A stretch of 24,644 nucleotides of DNA, taken from contig JACRMO010000221.1 in assembly GCA_016214925.1 (NCBI GenBank), forward strand, positions 1 through 24,644, written 5' to 3'. The notes under the pieces were generated by a model. It did no database searches. It worked only from the letters and a program-made list of their open reading frames with translations, and was not told where the DNA came from. This document shows, one piece after another, positions 1-8,418 of this stretch. Positions within the stretch are counted from its first letter, which is position 1, and every line of letters starts with the position of its first letter. Source of the DNA: Gammaproteobacteria bacterium (GTDB lineage: Bacteria > Pseudomonadota > Gammaproteobacteria > Thiohalobacterales > Thiohalobacteraceae). The position numbers were made by a program, and so were the translations under genes.

Positions 1-1167
<1,167 letters not shown>

Positions 1168-1173
1168 GCGATA

Positions 1174-1200
1174 CGGGGACAGATTTCAAATCTGTCCCCG
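1174..1200. repeat. Perfect 13-bp palindrome between convergent ettA and pssA; likely bidirectional terminator and dispersed repeat
   Basis: The arm CGGGGACAGATTT at 1174-1186 is followed by one central base and its exact reverse complement at 1188-1200. It begins 7 bases after the ettA stop and ends 6 bases before the pssA stop, so it sits where a shared terminator is expected, although no strong T-run follows on either strand. From general knowledge, GGGGACAGATTT/AAATCTGTCCCC is a common dispersed element in proteobacterial genomes, often near REP-associated tyrosine transposases. That link is recalled, not tested here. Confidence 0.75.
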
Positions 1201-1206
1201 GCAGGT

Positions 1207-1983
1207 TTACACCGTCGGTTCGTGCCGCTCGCGCCGCCGCTGTCTCACCCGCCACAGCGTAAACACCGGCCCTGAGAGTGCGTAGACCAGGAAGCCCGTG
1301 AACAGCACCTTGGGCGGGTCGATCGAGGCGAACACCAGCACCATCACCGCCAGCAACAGCACGATGAACGGCACCTTGTTCTTGAAGTCGAGTTCCTTGA
1401 AGCTGTAATAACGGAAGTTGCTGACCATCAGCAGGCCGGACATCAGTGTCAATAGCATACCGACCCACACGAAATTGGAACCATCGATGCCCAGATCCGC
1501 TCCCATCCACACCAACCCAGCGACCACCGCTGCGGCCGAGGGACTGGGCAACCCCTGAAAATAGCGCTTGTCGGCTACATCGACTTGGGCGTTGAAACGC
1601 GCCAAACGCAGCGCGCCCGCGGCCGCGTAGATGAATGCCGACAGCCAACCCAGCTTGGCCCAGAACCAACCAAACGCGCTCAAATCCCGTAGCGCCCACT
1701 GATACATAATCAGTGCCGGCGCCAGACCGAAGCACACCATGTCGCTGAGACTGTCGTACTGCACGCCGAATTCGCTGGTGGTGTTGGTCAAGCGCGCCAC
1801 GCGGCCATCGATGCCGTCCATGATCATGGCGATGAAGATCGCCATGGCCGCGATTTCAAAACGCCCATTGATTGCCGCGACGATGCCGTAGAAACCCGAG
1901 AACAGGCCCGCGGTCGTGAACAGATTCGGCAGCAGATAAATCCCGCGACGGGGATTCTTGGGGGAGGGCGATTCCAATTCCAT
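1207..1983 (-). CDS. pssA: CDP-diacylglycerol--serine O-phosphatidyltransferase (phosphatidylserine synthase)
   Basis: Makes phosphatidylserine from CDP-diacylglycerol and L-serine in the inner membrane, the first committed step to phosphatidylethanolamine. The 258-residue product carries the complete CDP-alcohol phosphatidyltransferase signature D-G-x2-A-R-x8-G-x3-D-x3-D at about residues 58-80 (from DGRVAR to YDSLSD), including the metal-binding aspartates. The rest is a set of hydrophobic helices (for example near residues 15-40, 95-120 and 150-235) with a charged, Arg-rich C-terminus. This is the integral-membrane type, unlike the peripheral E. coli enzyme. It follows ilvC on the same strand, an order known from several gammaproteobacteria, but the 198-base gap holds a repeat and a hairpin, so read-through may be partial. 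The start is ATG with AAGG seven bases upstream. Confidence 0.93.
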   Translation of the reverse strand: MELESPSPKNPRRGIYLLPNLFTTAGLFSGFYGIVAAINGRFEIAAMAIFIAMIMDGIDGRVARLTNTTSEFGVQYDSLSDMVCFGLAPALIMYQWALRDLSAFGWFWAKLGWLSAFIYAAAGALRLARFNAQVDVADKRYFQGLPSPSAAAVVAGLVWMGADLGIDGSNFVWVGMLLTLMSGLLMVSNFRYYSFKELDFKNKVPFIVLLLAVMVLVFASIDPPKVLFTGFLVYALSGPVFTLWRVRQRRRERHEPTV

Positions 1984-2037
1984 TACGGCTGCCTTAGTCG
2001 GTCTTGATCAATGCGGCTGACGTGCCAAAAACCATTT

Positions 2038-2116
2038 CACACCAGAGAGCGCAAAGAACGCAGAGGTTTTTCTAATCGAAAAATAATTTCTCTGTGTTCT
2101 CTGGCCCTTTGGTGTT
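2038..2116. repeat. Palindromic intergenic repeat, family CACACCAAAG/GCAAAGAACGCA, copy 1 (diverged)
   Basis: The left arm runs from ACACCAGAGAGCGCAAAGAA at 2039; the right arm ends TTTGGTGT at 2115. The arms pair imperfectly around an A/T-rich centre. The same design occurs at 8308, 20295-20472 and 21293. This copy shows mixed AGAGAAC/CAGAG variants in the right arm, so it is the most diverged or a subfamily member. It lies between pssA and ilvC, and a transcript from either strand would fold into a long hairpin. Confidence 0.85.
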
Positions 2117-2126
2117 ATCAAACGCA

Positions 2127-2152
2127 GCAGCCTGGGTTGCAGCCCAGGCTGC
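2127..2152. terminator. Strong hairpin downstream of ilvC; possible weak terminator or processing stem
   Basis: Arms GCAGCCTGGG (2127-2136) and CCCAGGCTGC (2143-2152) form a perfect 10-bp stem with a six-base loop. It lies 30 bases past the ilvC stop. On the minus strand it is followed by TGCGTTTGATA, only a short T-run, so efficient Rho-independent termination is doubtful. It may set the ratio of ilvC to pssA message or stabilise the ilv transcript. Confidence 0.5.
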
Positions 2153-2181
2153 GGGACCACACATTCCGGAAATTCAGTGGG

Positions 2182-3198
2182 TCAGTTGCGGCTCTTGTCG
2201 ACGATCTTGTTGGCCTTGATCCAGGACATCATGCTGCGCAGACGCTCGCCGACTTCCTCGATCTGGTGCTCGCGACCGATGCGACGCTTGGCCTTCAGCG
2301 TCGGGGCGCCGGCCTGATTCTCCAGGATGAATTCGCGGGCGAACTCGCCGTTCTGAATTTCGGTGAGGATGCGCGTCATCTCGGGCTTGGTTTCCGGCGT
2401 GACGATACGCGGACCCCGGGTCAGATCGCCGTACTCGGCGGTGTTGGAAATCGAGTAGCGCATGTTGGCGATGCCGCCCTCGTACATCAGGTCGACGATC
2501 AGCTTGAGTTCGTGCAGACACTCGAAATAGGCCATCTCCGGCGCATAACCGGCTTCCACCAGGGTCTCGAAACCGGCCTGCACCAGCGCGGTCGCGCCGC
2601 CGCACAACACCGCCTGTTCACCGAACAGATCGGTCTCGGTCTCTTCCTTGAAGTTGGTCTCGATGATGCCGGCGCGACCGCCGCCGTTGGCGGAGGCATA
2701 CGCCAGCGCGATCTGCTTGGCCTTGCCCGAGGCATCCTGATGCACGGCGATCAGGCTCGGCACACCGCCACCCTGGGTGTAGGTGGCACGCACCAGATGA
2801 CCCGGGCCTTTCGGCGCGATCATGATCACGTCGAGATCGTCGCGCGGCACGATCTGCCCGAAGTGGATGTTGAAACCGTGGGCGAAGGCCAGCGCGGCGC
2901 CCTTCTTGATATTGGGCTCGATCACCTCGTCGTAGATTTTGCGCTGATGTTCGTCGGGGGCCAGGATCATGACCACATCGGCGCCCTTCACCGCGGCCGG
3001 AATATCCTTCACCTTCAGCTTGGCCTTCTTGGCCTTGGCCTCGGAACCGGAGCCGGGACGCAGCGCAACGGTCACATCCACGCCGGACTCGCTCAGATTG
3101 TTCGCATGCGCATGACCCTGCGAGCCGTAACCCACGATGGTCACCTTGCGCTTCTTGATCAGGGACAGGTCGCAGTCTTTGTCGTAATAGATTTTCAT
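2182..3198 (-). CDS. ilvC: Ketol-acid reductoisomerase (NADP+), class I
   Basis: Converts acetolactate (or acetohydroxybutyrate) to the dihydroxy acid by Mg-dependent alkyl migration and NADPH reduction, step two of valine/isoleucine/leucine synthesis. The chosen start gives 338 residues beginning MKIYYDKDCDLS, the standard class I length; the frame extends 12 codons further but GGAG lies 11 bases before this ATG. The Rossmann motif GYGSQGHAHANNL is followed by the cofactor-specificity loop VALRPGSGS. The metal-binding site is visible in ETNFKEETETDLFGEQ and in YFECLHELKLIVDLMYEGG, with NMRYSISNTAEYGD after it. It is third in the operon, 93 bases after ilvH. Nothing is unusual in the catalytic residues. 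Confidence 0.97.
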   Translation of the reverse strand: MKIYYDKDCDLSLIKKRKVTIVGYGSQGHAHANNLSESGVDVTVALRPGSGSEAKAKKAKLKVKDIPAAVKGADVVMILAPDEHQRKIYDEVIEPNIKKGAALAFAHGFNIHFGQIVPRDDLDVIMIAPKGPGHLVRATYTQGGGVPSLIAVHQDASGKAKQIALAYASANGGGRAGIIETNFKEETETDLFGEQAVLCGGATALVQAGFETLVEAGYAPEMAYFECLHELKLIVDLMYEGGIANMRYSISNTAEYGDLTRGPRIVTPETKPEMTRILTEIQNGEFAREFILENQAGAPTLKAKRRIGREHQIEEVGERLRSMMSWIKANKIVDKSRN

Positions 3199-3291
3199 GA
3201 TATCAGTCGCTCCAGAAGAAATATTGAATTCCAAAATCGTAACAAGCGCGGGCGCCGAGACAACCCGCGACCACTTGTGACCACCTATGAT

Positions 3292-3783
3292 TCAGATGCG
3301 CAATGCCTTATCGCCGCGCGCGATGCCGGACACCCCGGAACGCACGACTTCGAGAATCGAAGCGGGATCGACGGCCTGCAAGAACGCGTCGATCTTCTCG
3401 CCGGCGCCGGTCAGCTCGATGATGTAACTTGAATCGGTCACGTCGATGATGCGGCCGCGGAAAATATCCGTGATCCGCTTCAACTCCTCGCGCGCGGCAT
3501 CCTTGGCCTGCACCTTCATGAGCAGCATCTCGCGTTCGATGTGCGGCCCTTCGGTCATATCCATCAGTTTGACCACGTCGATCAGCTTGTTCAGCTGTTT
3601 GGTGATCTGCTCGATGACGGAATCCGTACCGCGCGTCACGATGGTCATGCGCGATAGCGACGGATCCTCGGTCGGCGCCACGGTAAGCGATTCGATGTTG
3701 TAGCCACGCGCGGAAAACAAGCCGGCCACCCGCGACAGCGCACCCGATTCGTTCTCCAGCAATAATGAAATGATATGCCGCAT
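3292..3783 (-). CDS. ilvH: Acetolactate synthase, small regulatory subunit
   Basis: Regulatory partner of the large subunit encoded just upstream; it activates the enzyme and normally gives valine feedback inhibition. The product is 163 residues, the usual length for IlvH. The N-terminal ACT domain is clear (RHIISLLLENESGALSRVAG, then FSARGYNIESLTVAPTED), including the Asn/Gly positions of the effector pocket. The C-terminal ACT-like half contains IERELLLMKV-type sequence and the SYIIELTGAGEKIDAFL region. The ilvB stop lies 24 bases upstream and ilvC starts 93 bases downstream, so translation is probably within one message. Only a weak AGAGA precedes the ATG. Confidence 0.96.
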   Translation of the reverse strand: MRHIISLLLENESGALSRVAGLFSARGYNIESLTVAPTEDPSLSRMTIVTRGTDSVIEQITKQLNKLIDVVKLMDMTEGPHIEREMLLMKVQAKDAAREELKRITDIFRGRIIDVTDSSYIIELTGAGEKIDAFLQAVDPASILEVVRSGVSGIARGDKALRI

Positions 3784-3807
3784 TGATGTCTCTTTTTGCT
3801 CGCCGAC

Positions 3808-5502
3808 TTAAATCAGAATCATCTCGTTCTGGCCGCCACCGGCCGGAATCATCGGATAGACGTTCTCGTACTGGTCGGTGATGAAATCCAGGAACACCGT
3901 ACGGTCGCGGATTTTCATCGCCTCTTTCAGCGCGCCTTCGACGTCGCCCGGCTTTTCGATCTTCATGCCGACATGACCATAGCTCTCGGCCAGCTTGACG
4001 AAGTCCGGCAGCGATTCCATGTAGGACATGGCGTAGCGCTTCTGATAGAAGAACTCCTGCCACTGCCGAACCATGCCGAGGTATCGGTTGTTCAGGTTGA
4101 TAATCTTCACCGGCAACCCGTACTGGCGGCAGGTCGACAATTCCTGAATGCACATCTGGATGCTGCCTTCGCCGGTAATGCAGCACACGGTCTCATCGGG
4201 GAACGCCAGTTGCACACCCATCGCCGCCGGAAAACCGAAGCCCATGGTGCCGAGACCGCCGGAGTTGATCCAACGCCGCGGCTTGTCGAACTTGTAGAAC
4301 TGCGCCGCCCACATCTGATGCTGACCGACGTCCGAGGTGACATAGGCGTTGCCCTTGGTGACCTTGTAGAGCGTCTCAACCACATATTGCGGCTTGATGA
4401 TGTCGCTGGTGCGATCGAACTTCAGGCAATCGATGGCGCGCCATTCGTCGATCTGCTGCCACCATTCCTTGAGCGCTTCGGCATCGGGCTTGTCGCTGCC
4501 TTCCTTGACCAGCTTGAGCATGTGCTTGAGCACATTGTCGACACCGCCGACGATGGGCACGTCCACCTTCACGTTCTTGGAGATCGACGCGGGGTCGACG
4601 TCAATGTGCACGATCTTGGCGGTCGGACAGAATTTTTCGATGTTGCCGGTGACGCGGTCGTCAAAGCGCGCGCCGATGGCGACGAGCACATCGCAACTGT
4701 GCATCGCCATGTTTGCTTCATAGGTGCCGTGCATGCCGAGCATGCCGACGAACTGCTTGTCGGTCGCCGGGTAAGCGCCCAGACCCATGAGGGTGTTGGT
4801 GATCGGGAAACCGAGCAGGCGCGTGAATTCGGTGAGTGTCTTGGACGCGTTGTCCAGGATCACGCCGCCGCCGGTGTAGAGCATCGGCCGCTTGGCGGTC
4901 ATGATCAGATCCACGGCCTTCTTGATCTGGCCGCTGTGACCTTTCACCACCGGATTATAGGAACGCATGGTGACGCGCTTCGGATAGCTGTATTCGCAGC
5001 GCTGCGCCGTGATGTCCTTCGGAATATCGACCACCACCGGGCCGGGTCGGCCGGTGGTCGCAACGTAGAAGGCCTTCTTGATGGTCTCCGCCAGCAGACG
5101 CACATCCCTGACCAAGAAGTTGTGCTTCACGCACGGACGGGTGATGCCGATGCTGTCGACTTCCTGGAAAGCGTCGTTGCCGATCAGCGGTGTCGGCACT
5201 TGGCCGGTGAACACCACCAGCGGAATGGAATCCATATAGGCGGTGGCGATGCCGGTCACGGCATTGGTCGCGCCAGGGCCGGAGGTCACCAGCGCCACGC
5301 CGGGACGACCGGTGGCGCGAGCATAACCGTCGGCGGCATGCGTCGCGGCCTGCTCGTGGCGCACCAGGATGTGCCGCACCTTGTCCTGCTGATAGAGCGC
5401 GTCGTAGATATGCAGGACCGCGCCGCCGGGGTACCCGAAAATGATATCCACGCCCTCATCCTGCAAGCAGCGGACGAAGATTTCGGCACCGGTCAATTCC
5501 AC
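3808..5502 (-). CDS. ilvB: Acetolactate synthase, large catalytic subunit
   Basis: A ThDP-, FAD- and Mg-dependent enzyme condensing two pyruvates (or pyruvate and 2-oxobutyrate), the first common step of branched-chain amino-acid synthesis. With the chosen GTG start at 5502 the product is 564 residues, beginning MELTGAEIFVRCLQDEGVD as in the family. An upstream in-frame GTG at 5550 has no ribosome site, whereas AGGAGA lies about 8 bases before 5502. Seen in order: FGYPGGAVLHIYDAL, the catalytic Glu in VRHEQAATHAADGYARATG, TSGPGATN, the FAD/central domain, and the ThDP motif TGEGSIQM to NLNN. GEGS in place of GDGS also occurs in other gammaproteobacterial enzymes. It resembles IlvI/IlvB equally, so the symbol follows operon usage. 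It is the first gene of ilvBHC. Confidence 0.96.
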   Translation of the reverse strand: MELTGAEIFVRCLQDEGVDIIFGYPGGAVLHIYDALYQQDKVRHILVRHEQAATHAADGYARATGRPGVALVTSGPGATNAVTGIATAYMDSIPLVVFTGQVPTPLIGNDAFQEVDSIGITRPCVKHNFLVRDVRLLAETIKKAFYVATTGRPGPVVVDIPKDITAQRCEYSYPKRVTMRSYNPVVKGHSGQIKKAVDLIMTAKRPMLYTGGGVILDNASKTLTEFTRLLGFPITNTLMGLGAYPATDKQFVGMLGMHGTYEANMAMHSCDVLVAIGARFDDRVTGNIEKFCPTAKIVHIDVDPASISKNVKVDVPIVGGVDNVLKHMLKLVKEGSDKPDAEALKEWWQQIDEWRAIDCLKFDRTSDIIKPQYVVETLYKVTKGNAYVTSDVGQHQMWAAQFYKFDKPRRWINSGGLGTMGFGFPAAMGVQLAFPDETVCCITGEGSIQMCIQELSTCRQYGLPVKIINLNNRYLGMVRQWQEFFYQKRYAMSYMESLPDFVKLAESYGHVGMKIEKPGDVEGALKEAMKIRDRTVFLDFITDQYENVYPMIPAGGGQNEMILI

Positions 5503-5510
5503 GAGCAGTC

Positions 5511-5516
5511 TCTCCT
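5511..5516 (-). promoter_or_regulatory. Ribosome binding site that decides the ilvB start
   Basis: On the minus strand AGGAGA lies about 8 bases before the GTG at 5502. The alternative GTG at 5550 is preceded by GGGTCGGTGGC, with no purine-rich site at proper spacing. The 16 residues between the two GTGs do not look like the family N-terminus. Confidence 0.75.
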
Positions 5517-5688
5517 GCGAAGTTAAAGTCGGATTCAAATTCAGGTTCACGCCACCGACCCAACAGCCGCGCCCGCGCCTAGCGCCGAACCCGTGAAGTC
5601 GTTGTGGATAAACGGGAATACCCGCCGCGCGGGCCGACCGCCCATCCCCGGGCGGAACGTTGAAAGCTACGTATATTAGCCGTCGCGG

Positions 5689-5713
5689 TCAAGCCATACC
5701 AGCATTGGCTTGA
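5689..5713. promoter_or_regulatory. Inverted repeat upstream of ilvB, possible operator
   Basis: TCAAGCCA (5689-5696) and TGGCTTGA (5706-5713) are exact 8-bp inverted arms with a 9-base spacer. The centre is about 200 bases upstream of the ilvB start. The minus-strand TTGACC that could serve as a -35 box overlaps the left arm, so a dimeric regulator bound here could block or recruit polymerase. The regulator is unknown. Confidence 0.4.
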
Positions 5714-5749
5714 TTCCACCCTGCTCTGACAAGTCCTGCGCGGGCTAAC

Positions 5750-5780
5750 TGCAAGGGGAGAACCACTCTCCCCCCTTGCA
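5750..5780. other. GC-rich hairpin in the divergent region
   Basis: TGCAAGGGG (5750-5758) pairs with CCCCTTGCA (5772-5780). Inside, AGA pairs with TCT after a two-base bulge, leaving a short loop. No T-run follows on either strand, so it does not look like an intrinsic terminator. Depending on the start point it may lie in the 5' leader of the DUF4124 gene. Confidence 0.4.
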
Positions 5781-5911
5781 ACCCCCCATCGGTCATGAAA
5801 CAGATCACAACGCCCTACCCCCGCGCTTGTCCGTCCCGGCTCCGGGCACGTAAGCTAGCGAGCACCGATTATCGGGTCCCGTTACAGGGCCCACACCAAA
5901 GGGGAAATGGC

Positions 5912-6367
5912 ATGCTGAAAGCGAACCGGAGTTGGTGGATCATCGCGACCTGGCTGGCCCTCACGGGCATGGCCCAAGCCGCCATGTACAAATGGGTCGA
6001 CGAAAACGGCGTGACCCAATACACCCAGTACCCACCGCCGGATCGCAAGACCCAGGTCATGGTGCCGCCGCCCCCGCCCGCCGAGGATCCGGAAGAGGCC
6101 CAGAAGAAACTGGAAACCCTGTTGCAATCGCAAGACGAGCAACACAAGGCCGCGGCAACCGCCGAGGGAGAACAAACAAAGACCGACGAGCAGGCCAAGC
6201 TGCGCGCGCAGAACTGTCAGGCCGCGCGCACCAACCTGCAGAACCTCACCACCGGCGGCCGCAAGCGCATGATCGGTCCGGACGGTGTCGCCAGTTATCT
6301 CGCCGATGAAGACCGGCAAGCGCGCATCGACGCGGCGCAGAAGCAGATCGAGGAGTATTGCGATTAA
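5912..6367 (+). CDS. Secreted DUF4124-domain protein
   Basis: The product is 151 residues. The start ATG at 5912 has AGGGG seven to ten bases upstream; a longer in-frame extension to 5795 lacks such a site and would bury the signal peptide. Residues 1-23 form a Sec signal peptide (hydrophobic stretch WWIIATWLALTGMAQA). The mature protein opens with MYKWVDENGVTQYTQYPPP, the hallmark of the DUF4124 domain, a short periplasmic beta module of unknown role found in many gammaproteobacterial envelope proteins. After a VPPPPP spacer comes a charged, Gln/Glu/Lys-rich helix (about residues 55-100, probable coiled coil), then an Asn/Gly-containing segment and a C-terminal helix ending EEYCD. Two cysteines could form a disulfide. 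It is divergent from ilvB and upstream of proS. Function unknown. Confidence 0.85.
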   Translation: MLKANRSWWIIATWLALTGMAQAAMYKWVDENGVTQYTQYPPPDRKTQVMVPPPPPAEDPEEAQKKLETLLQSQDEQHKAAATAEGEQTKTDEQAKLRAQNCQAARTNLQNLTTGGRKRMIGPDGVASYLADEDRQARIDAAQKQIEEYCD

Positions 6368-6414
6368 AGCGGGGCCTCTCAACACCCAGGGCATGATGCC
6401 GAATCCGGAGCATC

Positions 6415-6491
6415 GTAGGTTGGGCTGAACGCCAGTGAAGCCCAACACTTTATCCGCGACGTTGGGCTTCGCTATGCTCGGCCCAACCTAC
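6415..6491. repeat. GTAGGTTGGGC-type palindromic dispersed repeat
   Basis: The left arm starts GTAGGTTGGGCTGAACGCC and continues to GAAGCCCAAC (6446). The right arm runs from GTTGGGCTTCGC (6461) to GGCCCAACCTAC (6491). The arms are near-complementary, about 31 bases each. From general knowledge this is the common 'GTAGGTTGGGC' intergenic element of many proteobacteria. It lies between the DUF4124 stop and proS and may act as a transcript-end hairpin. Confidence 0.8.
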
Positions 6492-6570
6492 AATACTTAA
6501 TCCCTGGCCCCCAACCCCCCGTCCCTATAAAATCCGCCGCTCCAAATCTCAACAAAGAAGCAACCCGCCC

Positions 6571-8268
6571 ATGCGCACGTCCCGCTTTCGGCTCTCCACC
6601 CTGAAAGAAGTCCCGTCCGACGCCGAAGTCGTCAGCCACCAGCTGATGCTGCGCGCCGGCATGATCCGCAAGGTCGCGACCGGGGTGTACACCTGGCTAC
6701 CGCTGGGACTGCGGGTGCTGCGCAAGGTCGAGGCCATCGTGCGCGAGGAAATGAACCGCGCCGGCGCGCTGGAAGTGCTGATGCCCTCGGTGCAGCCGGC
6801 CGAGCTGTGGCAGGAATCCGGGCGCTGGGCGAAGTACGGCCCGGAACTGTTGCGCATCAAGGACCGCCACGACCGCGAGTTTTGCTACGGCCCAACCCAC
6901 GAAGAGATCATCACCGACCTCGCGCGCCGCGAACTGAGAAGCTACAAGCAACTGCCGGTCAACTTCTACCAGATCCAAACCAAATTCCGCGATGAGGTAC
7001 GTCCGCGCTTCGGCGTGATGCGCGCGCGTGAATTCCTGATGAAGGATGCCTATTCCTTCCACAACGATCAGGCCTCGCTGGAAGAAACCTATCGGGTCAT
7101 GTTCGACACCTACACGCGCATCTTCACGCGTCTGGGTTTGAAATTCCGCCCGGTGCAGGCCGACACCGGCAGCATTGGCGGCGCGGTATCGCATGAGTTC
7201 CATGTGCTGGCCGATTCCGGCGAAGACGCCATCGCGTTTTCGGATGCGAGCGACTACGCCGCCAACGTCGAACTCGCCGAGGCCGTCGCGCCGCAGGGTG
7301 CGCGCGCAGCCGCCACACAAGCGCTGACCAAGGTTGCCACACCTGGTATGCACAGCATCGAAGAGGTAAGTACATTTTTGAAAGTCGCGCCCGCGCAGTG
7401 CGCGAAGACCCTGCTGGTGCAAGGCGCCGAGGAAGATACCGTGGTCGCACTCGTCGTGCGCGGCGATCATGAACTGAACACTATCAAGGCCGAGAAACAC
7501 CCGGCCGTGCTGAATCCGTTCACCTTCGCGAGCGACGCGCAGGTCAAAGCCGCCAGCGGCGCCGCGCCCGGTTCGGTGGGCCCGGTCGGATTGAAAATCC
7601 CGGTCATCGTCGACCGCGCCGCCGCGCATCTCGCCGACTTCATCTGCGGCGCCAACGCAGACGGCCAGCATCTCACCGGCGTGAACTGGGGCCGCGATCT
7701 GCCGGAACCCGACATCGCCGATCTACGCAATGTGCAGCCCGGCGATCCCAGCCCGGACGGCACCGGCACGCTCGCCATCGCGCGCGGCATCGAAGTCGGC
7801 CACATCTTCCAGCTCGGCACCCGATACAGCGAGGCGCTGAACGCCAAAGTCCTCGACGAAAACGGCCGCGATGTGGTGATGCTCATGGGTTGCTACGGCA
7901 TCGGCGTGTCGCGCGTGGTCGCCGCCGCCATCGAGCAAAATCACGACGACAAAGGCATTATCTGGCCCGAGCCCATCGCGCCGTTCCATGTCGCGCTGCT
8001 GCCCATGGGCATGAAGAAATCCTACCGCGTCGCCGAGGCCTGCGAAAAACTCTACGCGGACTTCCAGGCCGCCGGCATTGACGTACTGTTCGACGACCGC
8101 GACGCGCGCCCGGGCGTGATGTTCGCCGACATGGAATTGATCGGCATCCCGCACCGGGTGGTGATCGGCGAGAAAAATCTCGACGCCGGCATGGTGGAAT
8201 ACAAACACGGCCGCAGCACCGAATCTGAGTTGGTGCCGCTCGACCAGATCGTCGCGCGGCTTAAGTAA
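6571..8268 (+). CDS. proS: Prolyl-tRNA synthetase, bacterial type with editing domain
   Basis: Charges tRNA-Pro with proline in the cytoplasm. The 565-residue product has the class II core: the N-terminal MRTSRFRLSTLKE and VSHQLMLRAGMIRKVATGVYTWLPLG; GPTHEEIITDL; motif 2 with FRDEVRPRFGVMRAREFLMKDAYSFH at about residues 138-165; and motif 3 GCYGIGVSRVVAAAIEQ at about 440-456. Between motifs 2 and 3 lies the roughly 180-residue YbaK-like insertion (about 225-405), which hydrolyses Ala-tRNA-Pro. The C-terminal anticodon-binding domain follows (VALLPMGMKK to the end). Length and motifs are normal. Upstream, TATAAAAT at 6526 could be a -10 box, but no good -35 accompanies it, and the ribosome site (AAAGAAG) is weak and distant. 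The lytic transglycosylase follows after a repeat. Confidence 0.98.
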   Translation: MRTSRFRLSTLKEVPSDAEVVSHQLMLRAGMIRKVATGVYTWLPLGLRVLRKVEAIVREEMNRAGALEVLMPSVQPAELWQESGRWAKYGPELLRIKDRHDREFCYGPTHEEIITDLARRELRSYKQLPVNFYQIQTKFRDEVRPRFGVMRAREFLMKDAYSFHNDQASLEETYRVMFDTYTRIFTRLGLKFRPVQADTGSIGGAVSHEFHVLADSGEDAIAFSDASDYAANVELAEAVAPQGARAAATQALTKVATPGMHSIEEVSTFLKVAPAQCAKTLLVQGAEEDTVVALVVRGDHELNTIKAEKHPAVLNPFTFASDAQVKAASGAAPGSVGPVGLKIPVIVDRAAAHLADFICGANADGQHLTGVNWGRDLPEPDIADLRNVQPGDPSPDGTGTLAIARGIEVGHIFQLGTRYSEALNAKVLDENGRDVVMLMGCYGIGVSRVVAAAIEQNHDDKGIIWPEPIAPFHVALLPMGMKKSYRVAEACEKLYADFQAAGIDVLFDDRDARPGVMFADMELIGIPHRVVIGEKNLDAGMVEYKHGRSTESELVPLDQIVARLK

Positions 8269-8307
8269 GTTTTCCCCGCTGCCGATTTATGTGTCGGACA
8301 ATGTAAT

Positions 8308-8381
8308 CACACCAAAGTACGCAAAGAACGCAGAAGAATTCGTTATTAAAAAGCTTTGCGCTCTTTGCGTACTTTGGTGTG
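8308..8381. repeat. Palindromic intergenic repeat, family CACACCAAAG/GCAAAGAACGCA, copy 2
   Basis: Arms of 20 bases, CACACCAAAGTACGCAAAGA at 8308-8327 and its exact reverse complement at 8362-8381, surround an A/T-rich centre that itself contains degenerate extensions (ACGCAGAAG, GCTTTGCGC). It lies between proS and the lytic transglycosylase gene. The perfect arms suggest recent spread or selection for folding. Confidence 0.92.
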
Positions 8382-8418
8382 CAAAATCATCTCCTGAACA
8401 AACTGCAGAAGTCCAGGC

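Larger units (their letters stand above)
5503..5911. other. 409-base divergent intergenic region between ilvB and the DUF4124 gene
   Basis: No supported gene. It holds the ilv ribosome site, an inverted repeat at 5689-5713, a hairpin at 5750-5780, and a CRP/FNR-like dyad TGA-N6-TCA at 5796-5807 (right half AGATCACA matches a CRP half-site; left half CATGA is poor). A TTGACC hexamer on the minus strand inside the inverted repeat could be a -35 box for ilvB, with only a weak TAGCTT 17 bases on. I saw no leader peptide ending in a stop followed by a terminator, so classic attenuation is not supported. Confidence 0.5.

Noticed and set aside
2011..3432. Plus-strand open frame of 473 codons opposite ilvC
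   Set aside because: It covers an intergenic repeat and antisense ilvC; composition is that of a shadow frame.
3796..5526. Long plus-strand open frame of 576 codons opposite ilvB
   Set aside because: It is antisense to a fully convincing ilvB, His/Asp/Gly-rich in a way produced by reverse-reading GC-rich codons, and shows no family motif.
5503..5550. Leu-rich stretch (MNLNLNPTLTSQERLL) before ilvB as an attenuator leader peptide
   Set aside because: It has no stop codon and is in frame with ilvB, has no ribosome site, and no terminator/antiterminator follows; more likely untranslated 5' leader.
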